Counted from the stretch's first letter, positions 7,316 through 15,650 are shown. The stretch is 19,859 nucleotides of DNA from Flavobacteriales bacterium (GCA_027488055.1 JAIYCK010000176.1:1-19859), one strand, 5' to 3'. Made by a program: numbers and translations. The notes: generated from the letters alone by a model not told the origin.

Positions 7316-10024
7316 ATGAGGAGAATATTTACATCATTTGCTATGATCTTGGGAGGATGCTTGGCCATGCAGGCTCAAGTAACCTTCGTCAATCAAGGTA
7401 GCTCACTTGCCAATATCGGCACCACCAGTCCCGGTGACTGCGCTGTGGACATGAACGGCGATGGAATGGACGACGTCGTGCGCGTTGTTTCCAATGGAAT
7501 TTACATTGACTATCAGACATCATCTGGGTTCAATAATGTGTTCTATCCAATGACCATTGTCAATCAACCTTCATGGAGTATCTGTGCAGCAGACATCGAT
7601 GATAACGGTTACACTGACTTGCTTCTTGGAGCTGGTAACGCCTTGTCTTTTGTGTATGCCAACAACGACGGTACAGGTTTTACTGAGGATGCACATCCCG
7701 AATATATTTTCACACAAAGAAGTACTTTTTGCGACATTGACAACGACGGCAATTTGGATGCATTCGCCTGCCATGATGTCGATCAAAGTCATCCATATCG
7801 CAATGTGGGCGGTGTTTTGGAATTGGATTTTGACTTGATCCAAACCTTGGATGCGGGCGGTAACTACGCAGCTATTTGGGTTGACTACGACAACGATTGG
7901 GACGCTGACTTATACATTACAAAATGCCGTGGTGGAGCTCAACCTGGCGATCCACAGCGTATCAATTTGTTGTATCGCAACAATGGAGACGGCACCTTTA
8001 CAAGCGTGGGTCCAGAAGCCAATATGGACGATGGTGATCAATCATGGGCGACCGTGTTCGAAGATTTCGACAACGATGGTGACTTTGATGCTTTCACAGT
8101 CAATCACCAATGGGCCAATCGTTTTATGCGCAACAACGGCGATGGAACGTTCACAGACATCATTGCCGAAACAGGCATAGATGCATCCAATCTTGGTGCG
8201 TGGAATTGCGACGCAGGCGATTTTGACAACAACGGTTTCGTGGATATTTTCTCTGAAATGAACAACGAAATGTACTGGAACAACGGCGATGGAACGTTTA
8301 CAGGAGACCAATTGGCCTTCAATAGCGGTGGCATCGGTGACCTCAATAGCGATGGTTTTCTAGATGTTATTGCCGGAAATTCCTTGTTCATCAACAGCAC
8401 CAATGATAACAACTGGGTGAAATTCGATTTGGAAGGAATTGCTTCCAACAAAGACGGTATCGGCGCTCGTATCGAGATTTACGGTGCATGGGGTATCCAA
8501 ATCCGTGAGGTAAGAGCAGGAGAGAGTTTTGATCCTGCATCTTCGTTGATAGCGCATTTTGGCCTTGGCCAAGCTACAGCCATTGACCAAGTAGTGGTGA
8601 AATGGCCAAGCGGCACCGTGACAACCATCGAAAACCCTGAGATCAATCTTCAACATACCTTGGTGGAAGCAGGATGCTTACTAGACCCAGTAGATGTGCT
8701 CGTGGATGGACCAACATCGCTTTGTCCAGGTCAACAAGTGACATTGTCTGCACCAGCTGGCGAGTCCTATACTTGGAGCAATGGCGCCACTAGTCAAACG
8801 ATCTCTGTGGCCAATGAAGGAAACTACAGCGTGGTTGTTTGGAACGCAGACAATTGTGCTGCATTGAGCAACAACGTGGTAGTTCACATGATCGATCAAG
8901 AAGAACCTACCGTGGAAGCGCAAGGAGAATTGTCGTTCTGCCAGGGCGGCGAAGTGATCTTGACATCAACTCCTGCCTTGACCTACACTTGGTCCAATGG
9001 TCAAAATACCCCTTCTATCGTGGTGACGCAAACAGGCGATTACCATGTGGATATCGAAGGTGCTTGCTCCGGAGTGCAATACCAAAGCAATGTAATTCAC
9101 GTGGAAGTTTTGTCAAACGAATCTCCATTGACCAATGACGTGACCATCGGTGAGGCAGGCAACACTACACTGTATGCAAGTGGCTCCAATCTCACATGGT
9201 ACGATGCTGAGACAGGAGGCAATTTAATTGGAACAGGCGACTTTTTCAATACTCCTTTTATTGATGCAAGCACAACCTATTGGGTGTCTTCACAAGCAAT
9301 CTATGGCGGTGGCACAGTGGCAGGTGGAAAGTTGGACAACACTGGCGGTGGTGGTTTGCCATCAACGGGTGGAAGACTTTTCTTCGATATCACGGATCCT
9401 TGCACTTTGAACCAGGTGACAGTGTACGTCCCAGACAACGGAGTGGAAGGCAATCGCACCGTCGAGTTGTATGACAACGGCGGCAATTTGCTCAATAGTG
9501 TGGTAGTAAATTGCAGTTTTGGTGCGAATGTCATCGATCTCAATTTCGATTTCGAAGCAGGTAGCTATCAGATCGGTTGCCTCGAGAACAACCTTTTCCG
9601 CAATTCCGCGGAGGTGACGTATCCATATGGCATTGGCGATGTGGGTAGCATCACCAATAGCACCTTTGGAACTTCTTACTACTACTATTTCTACAACTGG
9701 CAAGTAAGCTTACCGTCAGTGACATGCGAAAGCGATCGTGTGCCTGTAACAGTTGACATTGTCAGTTTAGCTGAGTTGGAGAATCCGTTGAACATCTCAA
9801 TTTATCCTAATCCGAGCAACAGTTTCATACAGATCACTGCTGGTCAGTTGATTGATATGGCTCAGATTCAAGTAGTAGATGTGATTGGTAGAGTAGTATA
9901 CAGCAAGCGCGCAAGCAACTTGACCAGCGAACGCATCGATGTATCTGAACTTGCCACTGGCGCATATCAAGTGCTAGTAAGTGATGGCAATGTCACCAGC
10001 AAATTGAATGTGATCATCGAATAA
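7316..10024 (+). CDS. Secreted FG-GAP/VCBS, UnbV (ASPIC) and Ig-like protein with T9SS sorting domain
   Basis: 902 aa. Signal peptide 1-20 (cut after MQA|QVTF). Residues 40-360 hold seven calcium-loop repeats of the FG-GAP/VCBS type, such as DMNGDGMDD (45-53), DIDNDGNLD, DFDNDGDFD and DLNSDGFLD, predicted to form a beta-propeller. Residues about 380-453 are an ASPIC/UnbV domain (DGIGARIEIY, VRAGESFDPASS, HFGLGQ, VVVKWPSG). Two Ig-like domains follow (from about 465 and 538; each YTWSNG), then a Gly-rich region and a beta-sandwich resembling a binding domain. The end (about 822-902, ISIYPNPSNSFIQI ... VVDVIGRVVYSK ... GAYQVLVSDG) is a type A T9SS sorting domain, so the protein is exported through the outer membrane and probably attached to the surface. 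A TTG-initiated frame from 7277 exists, but ATG 7316 begins the signal peptide. Likely role: adhesion or surface binding; no enzyme motif is seen. Confidence 0.93.
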   Translation: MRRIFTSFAMILGGCLAMQAQVTFVNQGSSLANIGTTSPGDCAVDMNGDGMDDVVRVVSNGIYIDYQTSSGFNNVFYPMTIVNQPSWSICAADIDDNGYTDLLLGAGNALSFVYANNDGTGFTEDAHPEYIFTQRSTFCDIDNDGNLDAFACHDVDQSHPYRNVGGVLELDFDLIQTLDAGGNYAAIWVDYDNDWDADLYITKCRGGAQPGDPQRINLLYRNNGDGTFTSVGPEANMDDGDQSWATVFEDFDNDGDFDAFTVNHQWANRFMRNNGDGTFTDIIAETGIDASNLGAWNCDAGDFDNNGFVDIFSEMNNEMYWNNGDGTFTGDQLAFNSGGIGDLNSDGFLDVIAGNSLFINSTNDNNWVKFDLEGIASNKDGIGARIEIYGAWGIQIREVRAGESFDPASSLIAHFGLGQATAIDQVVVKWPSGTVTTIENPEINLQHTLVEAGCLLDPVDVLVDGPTSLCPGQQVTLSAPAGESYTWSNGATSQTISVANEGNYSVVVWNADNCAALSNNVVVHMIDQEEPTVEAQGELSFCQGGEVILTSTPALTYTWSNGQNTPSIVVTQTGDYHVDIEGACSGVQYQSNVIHVEVLSNESPLTNDVTIGEAGNTTLYASGSNLTWYDAETGGNLIGTGDFFNTPFIDASTTYWVSSQAIYGGGTVAGGKLDNTGGGGLPSTGGRLFFDITDPCTLNQVTVYVPDNGVEGNRTVELYDNGGNLLNSVVVNCSFGANVIDLNFDFEAGSYQIGCLENNLFRNSAEVTYPYGIGDVGSITNSTFGTSYYYYFYNWQVSLPSVTCESDRVPVTVDIVSLAELENPLNISIYPNPSNSFIQITAGQLIDMAQIQVVDVIGRVVYSKRASNLTSERIDVSELATGAYQVLVSDGNVTSKLNVIIE

Positions 10025-10043
10025 TACATGATCTAAATGATAT

Positions 10044-10071
10044 AAAAAAGGCTCCAATTGGAGACTTTTTT
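10044..10071 (+). terminator. Bidirectional intrinsic terminator
   Basis: A6-GGCTCC (10044-10055), loop AATT, GGAGAC-T6 (10060-10071). The stem has one internal mismatch; the A and T runs pair and give a T tail on both strands. It ends the surface-protein transcript 20 bp after its stop. Confidence 0.8.
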
Positions 10072-10196
10072 GTTTTTAGTAATGTGGATTGCGCGATCCA
10101 ATCCGCGACCAATCATGCACAAAGGTTCTTGTATTCTTTGGATCATATTGTGCAGCTGAGCTGAAATAAGCCAACGATGTTCTCATTGCTGTGCTT

Positions 10197-10226
10197 TTTG
10201 AAATAGGTTCGTTTGTCCTAACTTCG
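10197..10226 (+). promoter_or_regulatory. Candidate promoter of the GT87 gene
   Basis: TTTG (10197-10200), 18-bp spacer, TAACTTCG (10219-10226), one mismatch to TAnnTTTG. The start would be close to 10233, i.e. at or just before the start codon, so the mRNA may be nearly leaderless or begin translation at ATG 10239. Confidence 0.35.
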
Positions 10227-10232
10227 CTGCCT

Positions 10233-11480
10233 ATGCAAATGAATCTGACATGGATAGAACTTAAAAAATGGTTGGGGGACAATCGTCTCATGCGCCGATT
10301 TTTTATCCCTGCTTTCATCTTGTGCATTGGCTTTTTTGTCTTGGAGCAGATCAATATGCGTAATGAGTTTGCCGACTTCAGAGTGTACTACGATGCGGCC
10401 AAAGCGCTGCGCCAAGGGGACCAAGTATATCATGTGGCATTTGGGGTAAGTAGTGGTTTTTATAAGTATTCACCCGCAGCGACCATCCCCTTTTTGCCGT
10501 TGACGTTCTTGCCATTTGCGTGGGCGGCTGCGGTTTATTTTTTCTTAATCGCAGCGGCAATCATTTCATTCTTTCTATACTGTGTTTTTTTATTGAGTCA
10601 AGTGTGGCCAGCAGCCATGGACAAAAAAGTGGTCATTTTTACCCTTATTACGGCGATTGTTTTTGGCGCTGACCATATAGAAAGGGAGTTGCATTTGGGC
10701 AATGTCAACATGCTACTCATGTGCATTGCGACGCTTGCGTTTGTGGCCTTGTATCGCAAGTCGGATCTGATTGCGGGTGTGTGCTTGGGATTGATTTTGC
10801 TATTTAAACCTCATTTTTTGATTCTTCTACCATACCTCCTCTTCAAAGGAAAATGGAGGGCATTGATCTGCCTCGCACTGACCATGGCCTTGGGTTTGTT
10901 TGTGCTATCGCCTTTTATTGGTTGGACTCAGAATTGGTATTTGCAAGGGGAATGGCTGAAAGCGATGGGTGCACACAATGCAAGATTGGAACTCAGTGCA
11001 AATACAATCTACGGACTGATCAATGTGTATGTGTTCAATTCAAAATGCAATTCTACCTTGGTGTGGTTGACACTCGCAGTGGTAGGAGCCATCTACGCAG
11101 GCTGGTTGTTTTACCTGAATCATAGCACCAAAATAAAAGGAATCGATTGGATCGAATGGTCAGCGCTGCTGGCGCTGATCCCTAGCCTGACCCACACCGA
11201 TACCGAACATTTCATGTTCTCGCTGCCTTGCGTTATATATGTGTGTTATATGCTTTTCCAAAAGAAAGTGGTCAGATATCGGTATGTCGTTCTGGCTCTT
11301 ATGATCCTTGCATTTTTTCCATATTGTCTTAATTCGCCCGACATTGTAGGAAGGAAAATGCGCCATTTCTTTGATGAGGCGGGCGGTTTGGGATTGGCCA
11401 ATTTGATGATTATTACAGCAACCATCATCGTAAAAATGCAACATCCCAAGGGGTGGCGTGAGATAGCTGCAAAGCCTTGA
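10233..11480 (+). CDS. GT87-type (DUF2029) membrane glycosyltransferase
   Basis: 415 aa, polytopic with roughly ten membrane helices. After helix 1 (FFIPAFILCIGFFVLEQ) comes the periplasmic loop FADFRVYYDAAKALRQGDQVY; the 'DFxVYYxAA.AL..G...Y' pattern with Asp48 is the hallmark of the GT-C fold GT87 family, where this acidic residue is essential. KYSPA and the LLFKPHFLILLPYLL helix are also typical. Known members use polyprenyl-phosphate-linked mannose or related sugars on the outer face of the inner membrane. Donor and acceptor cannot be told here. ATG 10233 is chosen; an upstream ATG at 10191 lies in the presumed promoter, and ATG 10239 is a close alternative. It ends 1 bp from the convergent LysM gene with no hairpin between them. 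Confidence 0.85.
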   Translation: MQMNLTWIELKKWLGDNRLMRRFFIPAFILCIGFFVLEQINMRNEFADFRVYYDAAKALRQGDQVYHVAFGVSSGFYKYSPAATIPFLPLTFLPFAWAAAVYFFLIAAAIISFFLYCVFLLSQVWPAAMDKKVVIFTLITAIVFGADHIERELHLGNVNMLLMCIATLAFVALYRKSDLIAGVCLGLILLFKPHFLILLPYLLFKGKWRALICLALTMALGLFVLSPFIGWTQNWYLQGEWLKAMGAHNARLELSANTIYGLINVYVFNSKCNSTLVWLTLAVVGAIYAGWLFYLNHSTKIKGIDWIEWSALLALIPSLTHTDTEHFMFSLPCVIYVCYMLFQKKVVRYRYVVLALMILAFFPYCLNSPDIVGRKMRHFFDEAGGLGLANLMIITATIIVKMQHPKGWREIAAKP

Positions 11481-11481
11481 T

Positions 11482-12861
11482 TTATTTGAGGTGTATGATA
11501 AGCTTTTGTCCTGGACGGATATCATCACCGCAATGATTCCATTTCTTGATGTCGGACTCTGACACACCTTTGAATCGCTTCGCAATTTTCCACAAGGAGT
11601 CGCCATTTTTCACGATATACACTTGTTCTTTAGATGCAGTTTCAGGTTTTCTGTTTTCTGTAGATGCTTTTTGATCTGGCTTTTCAGCGGGTTTCGGGGC
11701 TCCAACTTTTGGGATCTTGAGCACTTGTCCGGGTTGGATTTTCGTATGCTTCATTTGATTGGCTCGCTGAATGGACCGGACGCTCACATGATGTTTTTTA
11801 GCGATGCTTCCCAATGATTCGCCTTTTCTAACTGTATGTGTGCCGTTGGTGGATTGCGCTGCTTCCATTGGTTTGGCGGGCTTCCATCGGGCGATACTAT
11901 CTTGCATGGACGGCCATTTTTGGGCATTTTCCATCCAGATATAATAGGGTACTTTCTTCGACCCAGGCACCAAATGGTCTCCAGTAATGATCGGATTCAT
12001 ACCCAATAAGGCGGTGTGCTTTTCTTGTAAAACTGCCTCAAGAGCGGCAATAGCGATCGTATCCGTCACGCGGATAGGCGAAAAGAACTGCATCGCATCA
12101 AAATAATAGTGCTGGTAATTGTCCAGTCGCATGGCAGGAATGAAGGTCGATGCATGCACTAGAAATGAAATCTCGAGTTGCCAATCTGCAGGCAAGGAAT
12201 CATATTGAATGGGCGCGTAAGCCATAACCGCTGGGGCGCCATGGAGAAACAAGAGCAAGGTAAGAATGGGATCTTGGTGCCTGTCAAAAAGCGCTTTGAG
12301 GTGGCTTACAGCTGCCTTGGTGGTAAAATCGCCACCACGTCTTTCATCGAAATCATTTTGAATTTCCAATCCGATTTTGCGGGCCGTTAGATAATCCAAT
12401 CCCCACAAACCGCATCGATTTTGATCACTTTGATAATGCTGATTGAGTCCACTGGCTAAAAGGGGTAGATAAAGAAACTCAGCGGGCAAACCCGATTTCT
12501 GAATTTCCTTGAGGAACAATGGATGATAGAGATCCATCAACGAACAGATACGAGCAATTCTTTCGGTATCACCTTTGGGCTGCCATATCCTCTTGAACAT
12601 AGCCTGATCAACAGCTGAAAGACTCCATTGATGCCGACCGAATTGGAAGTGCGTGGCCGTATCAAATGCCAATGGCATGTCAATGGGTTGTTGGTAGAGT
12701 TTGGGAGAACCCTCGAGCAGAGTGGTAATAAGCCATTGTTGTTCGGATTGCGAGAGACGAGCAGTCATCTCATCTGCAAATGGCTGTGCCATAAGATAGC
12801 TGTCGTTTGATTCGCAAACAAAAGACAGAACCAACAACCAAAGGGAGGCAAATGACTTCAT
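11482..12861 (-). CDS. MltD-like LysM protein with degenerate transglycosylase domain
   Basis: 459 aa, exported (hydrophobic residues 5-16). Residues about 105-240 follow the lytic transglycosylase (MltD/Slt) fold: GLPAEFLYLPLLASGLNQH, then RCGLWGLDYLTARKIGLEI. In active members the block reads LPL-x-ESxxNP and AGLWQFMPxTGRxYGL; here the catalytic Glu is Ala136 (codon GCC, 12454-12456) and the 'WQ' is 'WG'. Two LysM domains follow at about 341-385 (TVRKGESLGSIAKKHHVS) and 413-457 (YIVKNGDSLWKIAKRF), separated by a Lys/Pro/Glu linker. Known: LysM binds GlcNAc in peptidoglycan. Inference: a non-catalytic cell-wall binding or scaffolding protein. The start codon overlaps the stop of the upstream 36-aa gene (TAATG), so translation is coupled. 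Convergent with the GT87 gene, 1 bp apart. Confidence 0.85.
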   Translation of the reverse strand: MKSFASLWLLVLSFVCESNDSYLMAQPFADEMTARLSQSEQQWLITTLLEGSPKLYQQPIDMPLAFDTATHFQFGRHQWSLSAVDQAMFKRIWQPKGDTERIARICSLMDLYHPLFLKEIQKSGLPAEFLYLPLLASGLNQHYQSDQNRCGLWGLDYLTARKIGLEIQNDFDERRGGDFTTKAAVSHLKALFDRHQDPILTLLLFLHGAPAVMAYAPIQYDSLPADWQLEISFLVHASTFIPAMRLDNYQHYYFDAMQFFSPIRVTDTIAIAALEAVLQEKHTALLGMNPIITGDHLVPGSKKVPYYIWMENAQKWPSMQDSIARWKPAKPMEAAQSTNGTHTVRKGESLGSIAKKHHVSVRSIQRANQMKHTKIQPGQVLKIPKVGAPKPAEKPDQKASTENRKPETASKEQVYIVKNGDSLWKIAKRFKGVSESDIKKWNHCGDDIRPGQKLIIHLK

Positions 12862-12971
12862 TATAAAAAGATCAAAGCGAGGATGATGAATACAACGATA
12901 AAGAGCAGGTAATACCACACATCCACAAACCAAGGGTAGTATTCATTGATATAATCCAACCATTTTTTCAT
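12861..12971 (-). CDS. 36-residue single-pass membrane peptide
   Basis: ATG 12971 to TAA 12861-12863. The peptide begins MKKWLDYINEYYPWFVDVW, then a hydrophobic helix (about residues 19-36, YYLLFIVVFIILALIFL) reaches the C-terminus. The N-terminal half is rich in aromatics (three Trp in the first 19) and looks amphipathic. Its stop overlaps the next start in TAATG, so it is translationally coupled to the LysM protein. I do not recognise a family. Reality is supported by the coupling, a lysine-led start and clean membrane-helix composition; no homology search was possible. Confidence 0.65.
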   Translation of the reverse strand: MKKWLDYINEYYPWFVDVWYYLLFIVVFIILALIFL

Positions 12972-13316
12972 AGGTGCAATTTAGGGAAATGACTTCCGAC
13001 TGCAAATATGAAAATTCAATTTGCACCAATTAAGGGAGTAAGAGGCCTCATTGATATGGACAGACAATCGTGTGGAACGATGAGTTATCCACATTCAAAC
13101 ATAATGAGCGCAATATTGGCTCTCTGGAATTTGTTTAGGTTGCGATCACAAACAAGTCATTTCTACTTTTCAATAGAAATGGAATTTACTGCCTTTAGCC
13201 AATGAATAAGTAGAGAGCCGAAATAGATACGGCTATCATCACCCATTTGCGCGAGCGAGTGGTCATTATTGAGTGTGTGTAGTTAAGGATCATAACGATA
13301 CGAATATGCAACCGAC

Positions 13317-13330
13317 CGAACGCTCGTTCG
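13317..13330. promoter_or_regulatory. Operator-like dyad
   Basis: CGAACG-CT-CGTTCG, a perfect 6-bp inverted repeat with a 2-bp centre. It resembles the short CG-rich palindromes bound by TetR-type repressors, but no regulator gene is adjacent. Confidence 0.3.
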
Positions 13331-13553
13331 AAAGTTCCTTTGATCAGTTTTCCATATTCAAAAGTGAATAGCGAAGTCAACTTTTCGTTGTGAATATCTC
13401 AAATGCCAGCATGTTAACTGAAATGAAATTCCATGTTTATTTGAAATGCTGAAAGACAAAAAGTCGACGTAACAAGTGGTAATTAAAATTTTCTGATAGA
13501 TCAACAATGTTTTGAAGTGTTATAGTTTCATGGTTTTTGGTTAATTAAGAGAG

Positions 13554-13591
13554 AAGAGCCACTTTACTGCAAGGAAGTGGTTCTTTTTTTT
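13554..13591 (+). terminator. Strong intrinsic terminator upstream of the CsgG-like gene
   Basis: AAGAGCCACTT (13554-13564), 10-nt loop, AAGTGGTTCTT (13575-13585) with one G-T pair, then an 8-base T run. It ends 60 bp before ATG 13652. It could end an unseen small RNA or act as an attenuator in the leader of the lipoprotein gene. Confidence 0.75.
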
Positions 13592-13651
13592 CACTCCATT
13601 TCAGATGTATTTTTGGCCTGAGTCTTGAATTGGCCATAATAAAGAATACAC

Positions 13652-14971
13652 ATGTCAGCAATCTACAATAAGCATTTACACAGTCCTGTCTTATGGATTC
13701 TTTTCATTTTGTTGACTGCTGCAGGTTGCAGTCAAAAGAAACATTTAATGGCAGACGCCAAGCAAATGGAAGAGGCAGGTATGTTGCAATCCGCCATGGA
13801 ATCGTATCGATTGGTATATGATCAATATCAAGAAGGAAGTGCCTTGATCTCAATGAATCGAGTCAGCCAACAATTACTCAATCAAAAGTGCAATCAGGCA
13901 GTGGCGCTTTGCATGGCTGGGCAGCATGATGAAGGCCTCAATCTTTTTGCAGAGGCCAAAAGGTTTCAACAGGCGAATAGCCAATACGAAATAAAGATGC
14001 CATTGAATGCAGAAACACAAATCCAACAGTGTAAAACTGGATACATTCAAGAGATGGTCAACCAAGCGGAGTCCGCATTGATGAGTTTGGAATTGAGTAA
14101 AGCGGAAACATTGGTGAATAAAATATTTTCGTTGGATTATGATAATGTAGAAGCGAAGAGTTTGACGCTCCTGTTGGAAATCATCCCATCCTACAATGAA
14201 GGGCAAAAGGCCTTCGAACTCGAAATGTGGAGAGATGCCTATCGTGCGTTCGACAAAGTTTGTCGCTTGGATGCCAGCTACCGAGATGCCAAAGTCAAAC
14301 GGGATGAGGCGCTTCAAAATGGGCACGTATCGTTAGCTTACATCATCAAAGACGGTGTGGCTCCTATCAAAGTCGCTCAAAGTCTTGGATCAAGTATCAA
14401 GGGTGAGTTGCTCAATCTCAAGGATCCGTTTTTAGATTTACTCGAAAGATCCGATCTCGAGATTCTGATCAGGGAACAGCAGTCCTCGCTGAGCGCTGAA
14501 TACGACGGAGATAAAGGGCCAGAGGCCGGAAAATTGAGAAGAGCCAACTACATACTATACGGCGAAATCATCGCATATAAAATCAATACGGAGCCAGAAC
14601 GCACGCAGAAATGCGATTGCGGAGCAACCTTGGGTATCTACTCCGATAAGGTTGAATGTTTTGAATACAACCAACGGAGGTCGTTGGAACTCAGTTTGAG
14701 ATATCAGCTGGTCGATGCCGAGTCAGGTAAAATTTTCATGGCAGACGTCATTCAAACGAATAAATCCGATGTGAGTGTGCGCTACGATTTTGAAATTGGA
14801 AAGAAAATATCGCTTACATCCATCACTTTGCAGCGCGAACACGACGTTGATTTGACCAAAATGAAAGAGCCTAAAGAGGATCTATTGCTATCTGAGAGTG
14901 AATTGTGCAATTTGGCAAATGATCAAATCGCCAAGGAGATTGCAAAGAAAATGGCGGATTTCAATCCTTGA
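13652..14971 (+). CDS. Lipoprotein with TPR-like region and CsgG-like domain
   Basis: 439 aa. Hydrophobic signal ending in LLTAAGC (Cys26) is a clear lipobox. Residues about 30-235 are helical with TPR-like features (MEEAGMLQSAMESYRLVYDQY; AFELEMWRDAYRAFDKVCRLD). Residues about 240-435 resemble CsgG/curli-type or related outer-membrane lipoproteins: the segment SDLEILIREQQSSLSAEYDG, then AGKLRRANYILYGEIIAYK, matches the family's 'REQL..IL.EQ...G' and 'AGKLLGADYIV.G.I' blocks. A CxC pair (KCDCGA) sits in the middle of this domain. It is probably anchored to the outer membrane or inner-membrane outer leaflet. CsgG itself forms a secretion pore; whether this member does is not known. It overlaps the convergent coaE by 11 bp. 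Confidence 0.75.
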   Translation: MSAIYNKHLHSPVLWILFILLTAAGCSQKKHLMADAKQMEEAGMLQSAMESYRLVYDQYQEGSALISMNRVSQQLLNQKCNQAVALCMAGQHDEGLNLFAEAKRFQQANSQYEIKMPLNAETQIQQCKTGYIQEMVNQAESALMSLELSKAETLVNKIFSLDYDNVEAKSLTLLLEIIPSYNEGQKAFELEMWRDAYRAFDKVCRLDASYRDAKVKRDEALQNGHVSLAYIIKDGVAPIKVAQSLGSSIKGELLNLKDPFLDLLERSDLEILIREQQSSLSAEYDGDKGPEAGKLRRANYILYGEIIAYKINTEPERTQKCDCGATLGIYSDKVECFEYNQRRSLELSLRYQLVDAESGKIFMADVIQTNKSDVSVRYDFEIGKKISLTSITLQREHDVDLTKMKEPKEDLLLSESELCNLANDQIAKEIAKKMADFNP

Positions 14972-15554
14972 GATGGGAGCGCAAGGCCATTAATTGCGGC
15001 AACAGAGCTGTTTGTTCATCATTCAAAATTTCGAAATGGCAATACACACGCCGTTCTTCATCTGTCATTTGAGCGCGCATTCTTTCTTCAATTTCTTCTG
15101 GATTCATTCCATTCCTTTGCTGCACTCGTGCCAATCGCAGGGATTTTGGCGCAGTTACTTGGACGATGAAATCACAATCTTTGTAGCTGCCCGATTCGAT
15201 CAGGATGGCCGCCTCCTTGGCCACCCAAGCGACGTGAGCATGCGCTGCGCGCCACGTTTCAAATCGCTCTTTTAAAAAGGGGGCTAAAATATTTCCCATA
15301 AGTGCCTGATGTGACGCATTGGCAAACAACCGATCGGCCAATACCTTCGATTGCAAATGCGCACCAATGAAGATGTCAGCACCAAAATGAAGTACCGTCT
15401 CCGCTCGAAGCGACGCATTTTCCAGATAGAGCTGCTTCACCTCCGAATCGGCATCGAAAACAGGTATTCCCATTAATCTCAAAGCACGCGCCACAGTGGA
15501 CTTCCCGCTGCCGATCCCTCCTGTCAATCCAATGAGTTTTTGTGCTACTGCCAT
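14961..15554 (-). CDS. coaE: Dephospho-CoA kinase
   Basis: 197 aa. The Walker A loop GGIGSGKST (residues 12-20) follows LIGLT, and GIPVFDADSEVKQLY carries the conserved DAD that binds dephospho-CoA. VAKEAAILIESGSYKDCDFIVQVTAP and RVQQRNGMNPEEIEERM (lid region) are family blocks. It phosphorylates the 3'-hydroxyl of dephospho-CoA, the last step of coenzyme A synthesis. Length fits the family. The 3' end overlaps the CsgG-like gene tail to tail by 11 bp. Confidence 0.96.
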   Translation of the reverse strand: MAVAQKLIGLTGGIGSGKSTVARALRLMGIPVFDADSEVKQLYLENASLRAETVLHFGADIFIGAHLQSKVLADRLFANASHQALMGNILAPFLKERFETWRAAHAHVAWVAKEAAILIESGSYKDCDFIVQVTAPKSLRLARVQQRNGMNPEEIEERMRAQMTDEERRVYCHFEILNDEQTALLPQLMALRSHLKD

Positions 15555-15650
15555 GCGGTAAAAATACGAAGCTTAGAGTGGTTTGGTAGTTTCAATCTTC
15601 CCTTGCAATCAGCAGGTTTTCAACGTTTATTTGCAAAAAAATTCCACCCA

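Larger units (their letters stand above)
12972..13651. other. 680-bp gene-poor region
   Basis: No convincing protein gene. It holds a 14-bp dyad (13317-13330), a short leftward frame ending in a hydrophobic segment (stop 13195; probably not real or a remnant), a strong terminator-like hairpin (13554-13591) and a repeated TTGGCC (13613 and 13630) just before the next gene. The terminator without a visible gene before it suggests a small RNA or a leader. Confidence 0.5.

Noticed and set aside
9301..9703. Minus-strand frames within the large surface protein gene
   Set aside because: Low-complexity shadows of a Gly/Asp/Asn-rich coding region; the plus strand carries clear domains.
12973..13026. 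GGTGCAA ... TTGCACC inverted repeat
   Set aside because: Seven-base arms about 40 bp apart, no T run and AT-rich centre; expected by chance in this length of sequence.
13008..13205. Rightward 65-codon frame in the gene-poor region
   Set aside because: Composition is not protein-like, no promoter or terminator fits it, and it lies where no reading frame shows codon bias.
13195..13380. Leftward 61-codon frame ending in a hydrophobic segment
   Set aside because: TTG-type start, no promoter or coupling, and the hydrophobic part is cut by a stop right away. It could be a remnant, but nothing supports a working gene.
13613..13636. TTGGCC repeated 17 bp apart before the CsgG-like gene
   Set aside because: Could be a regulator half-site pair, but six bases with one repetition is weak; mentioned only in the region entry.
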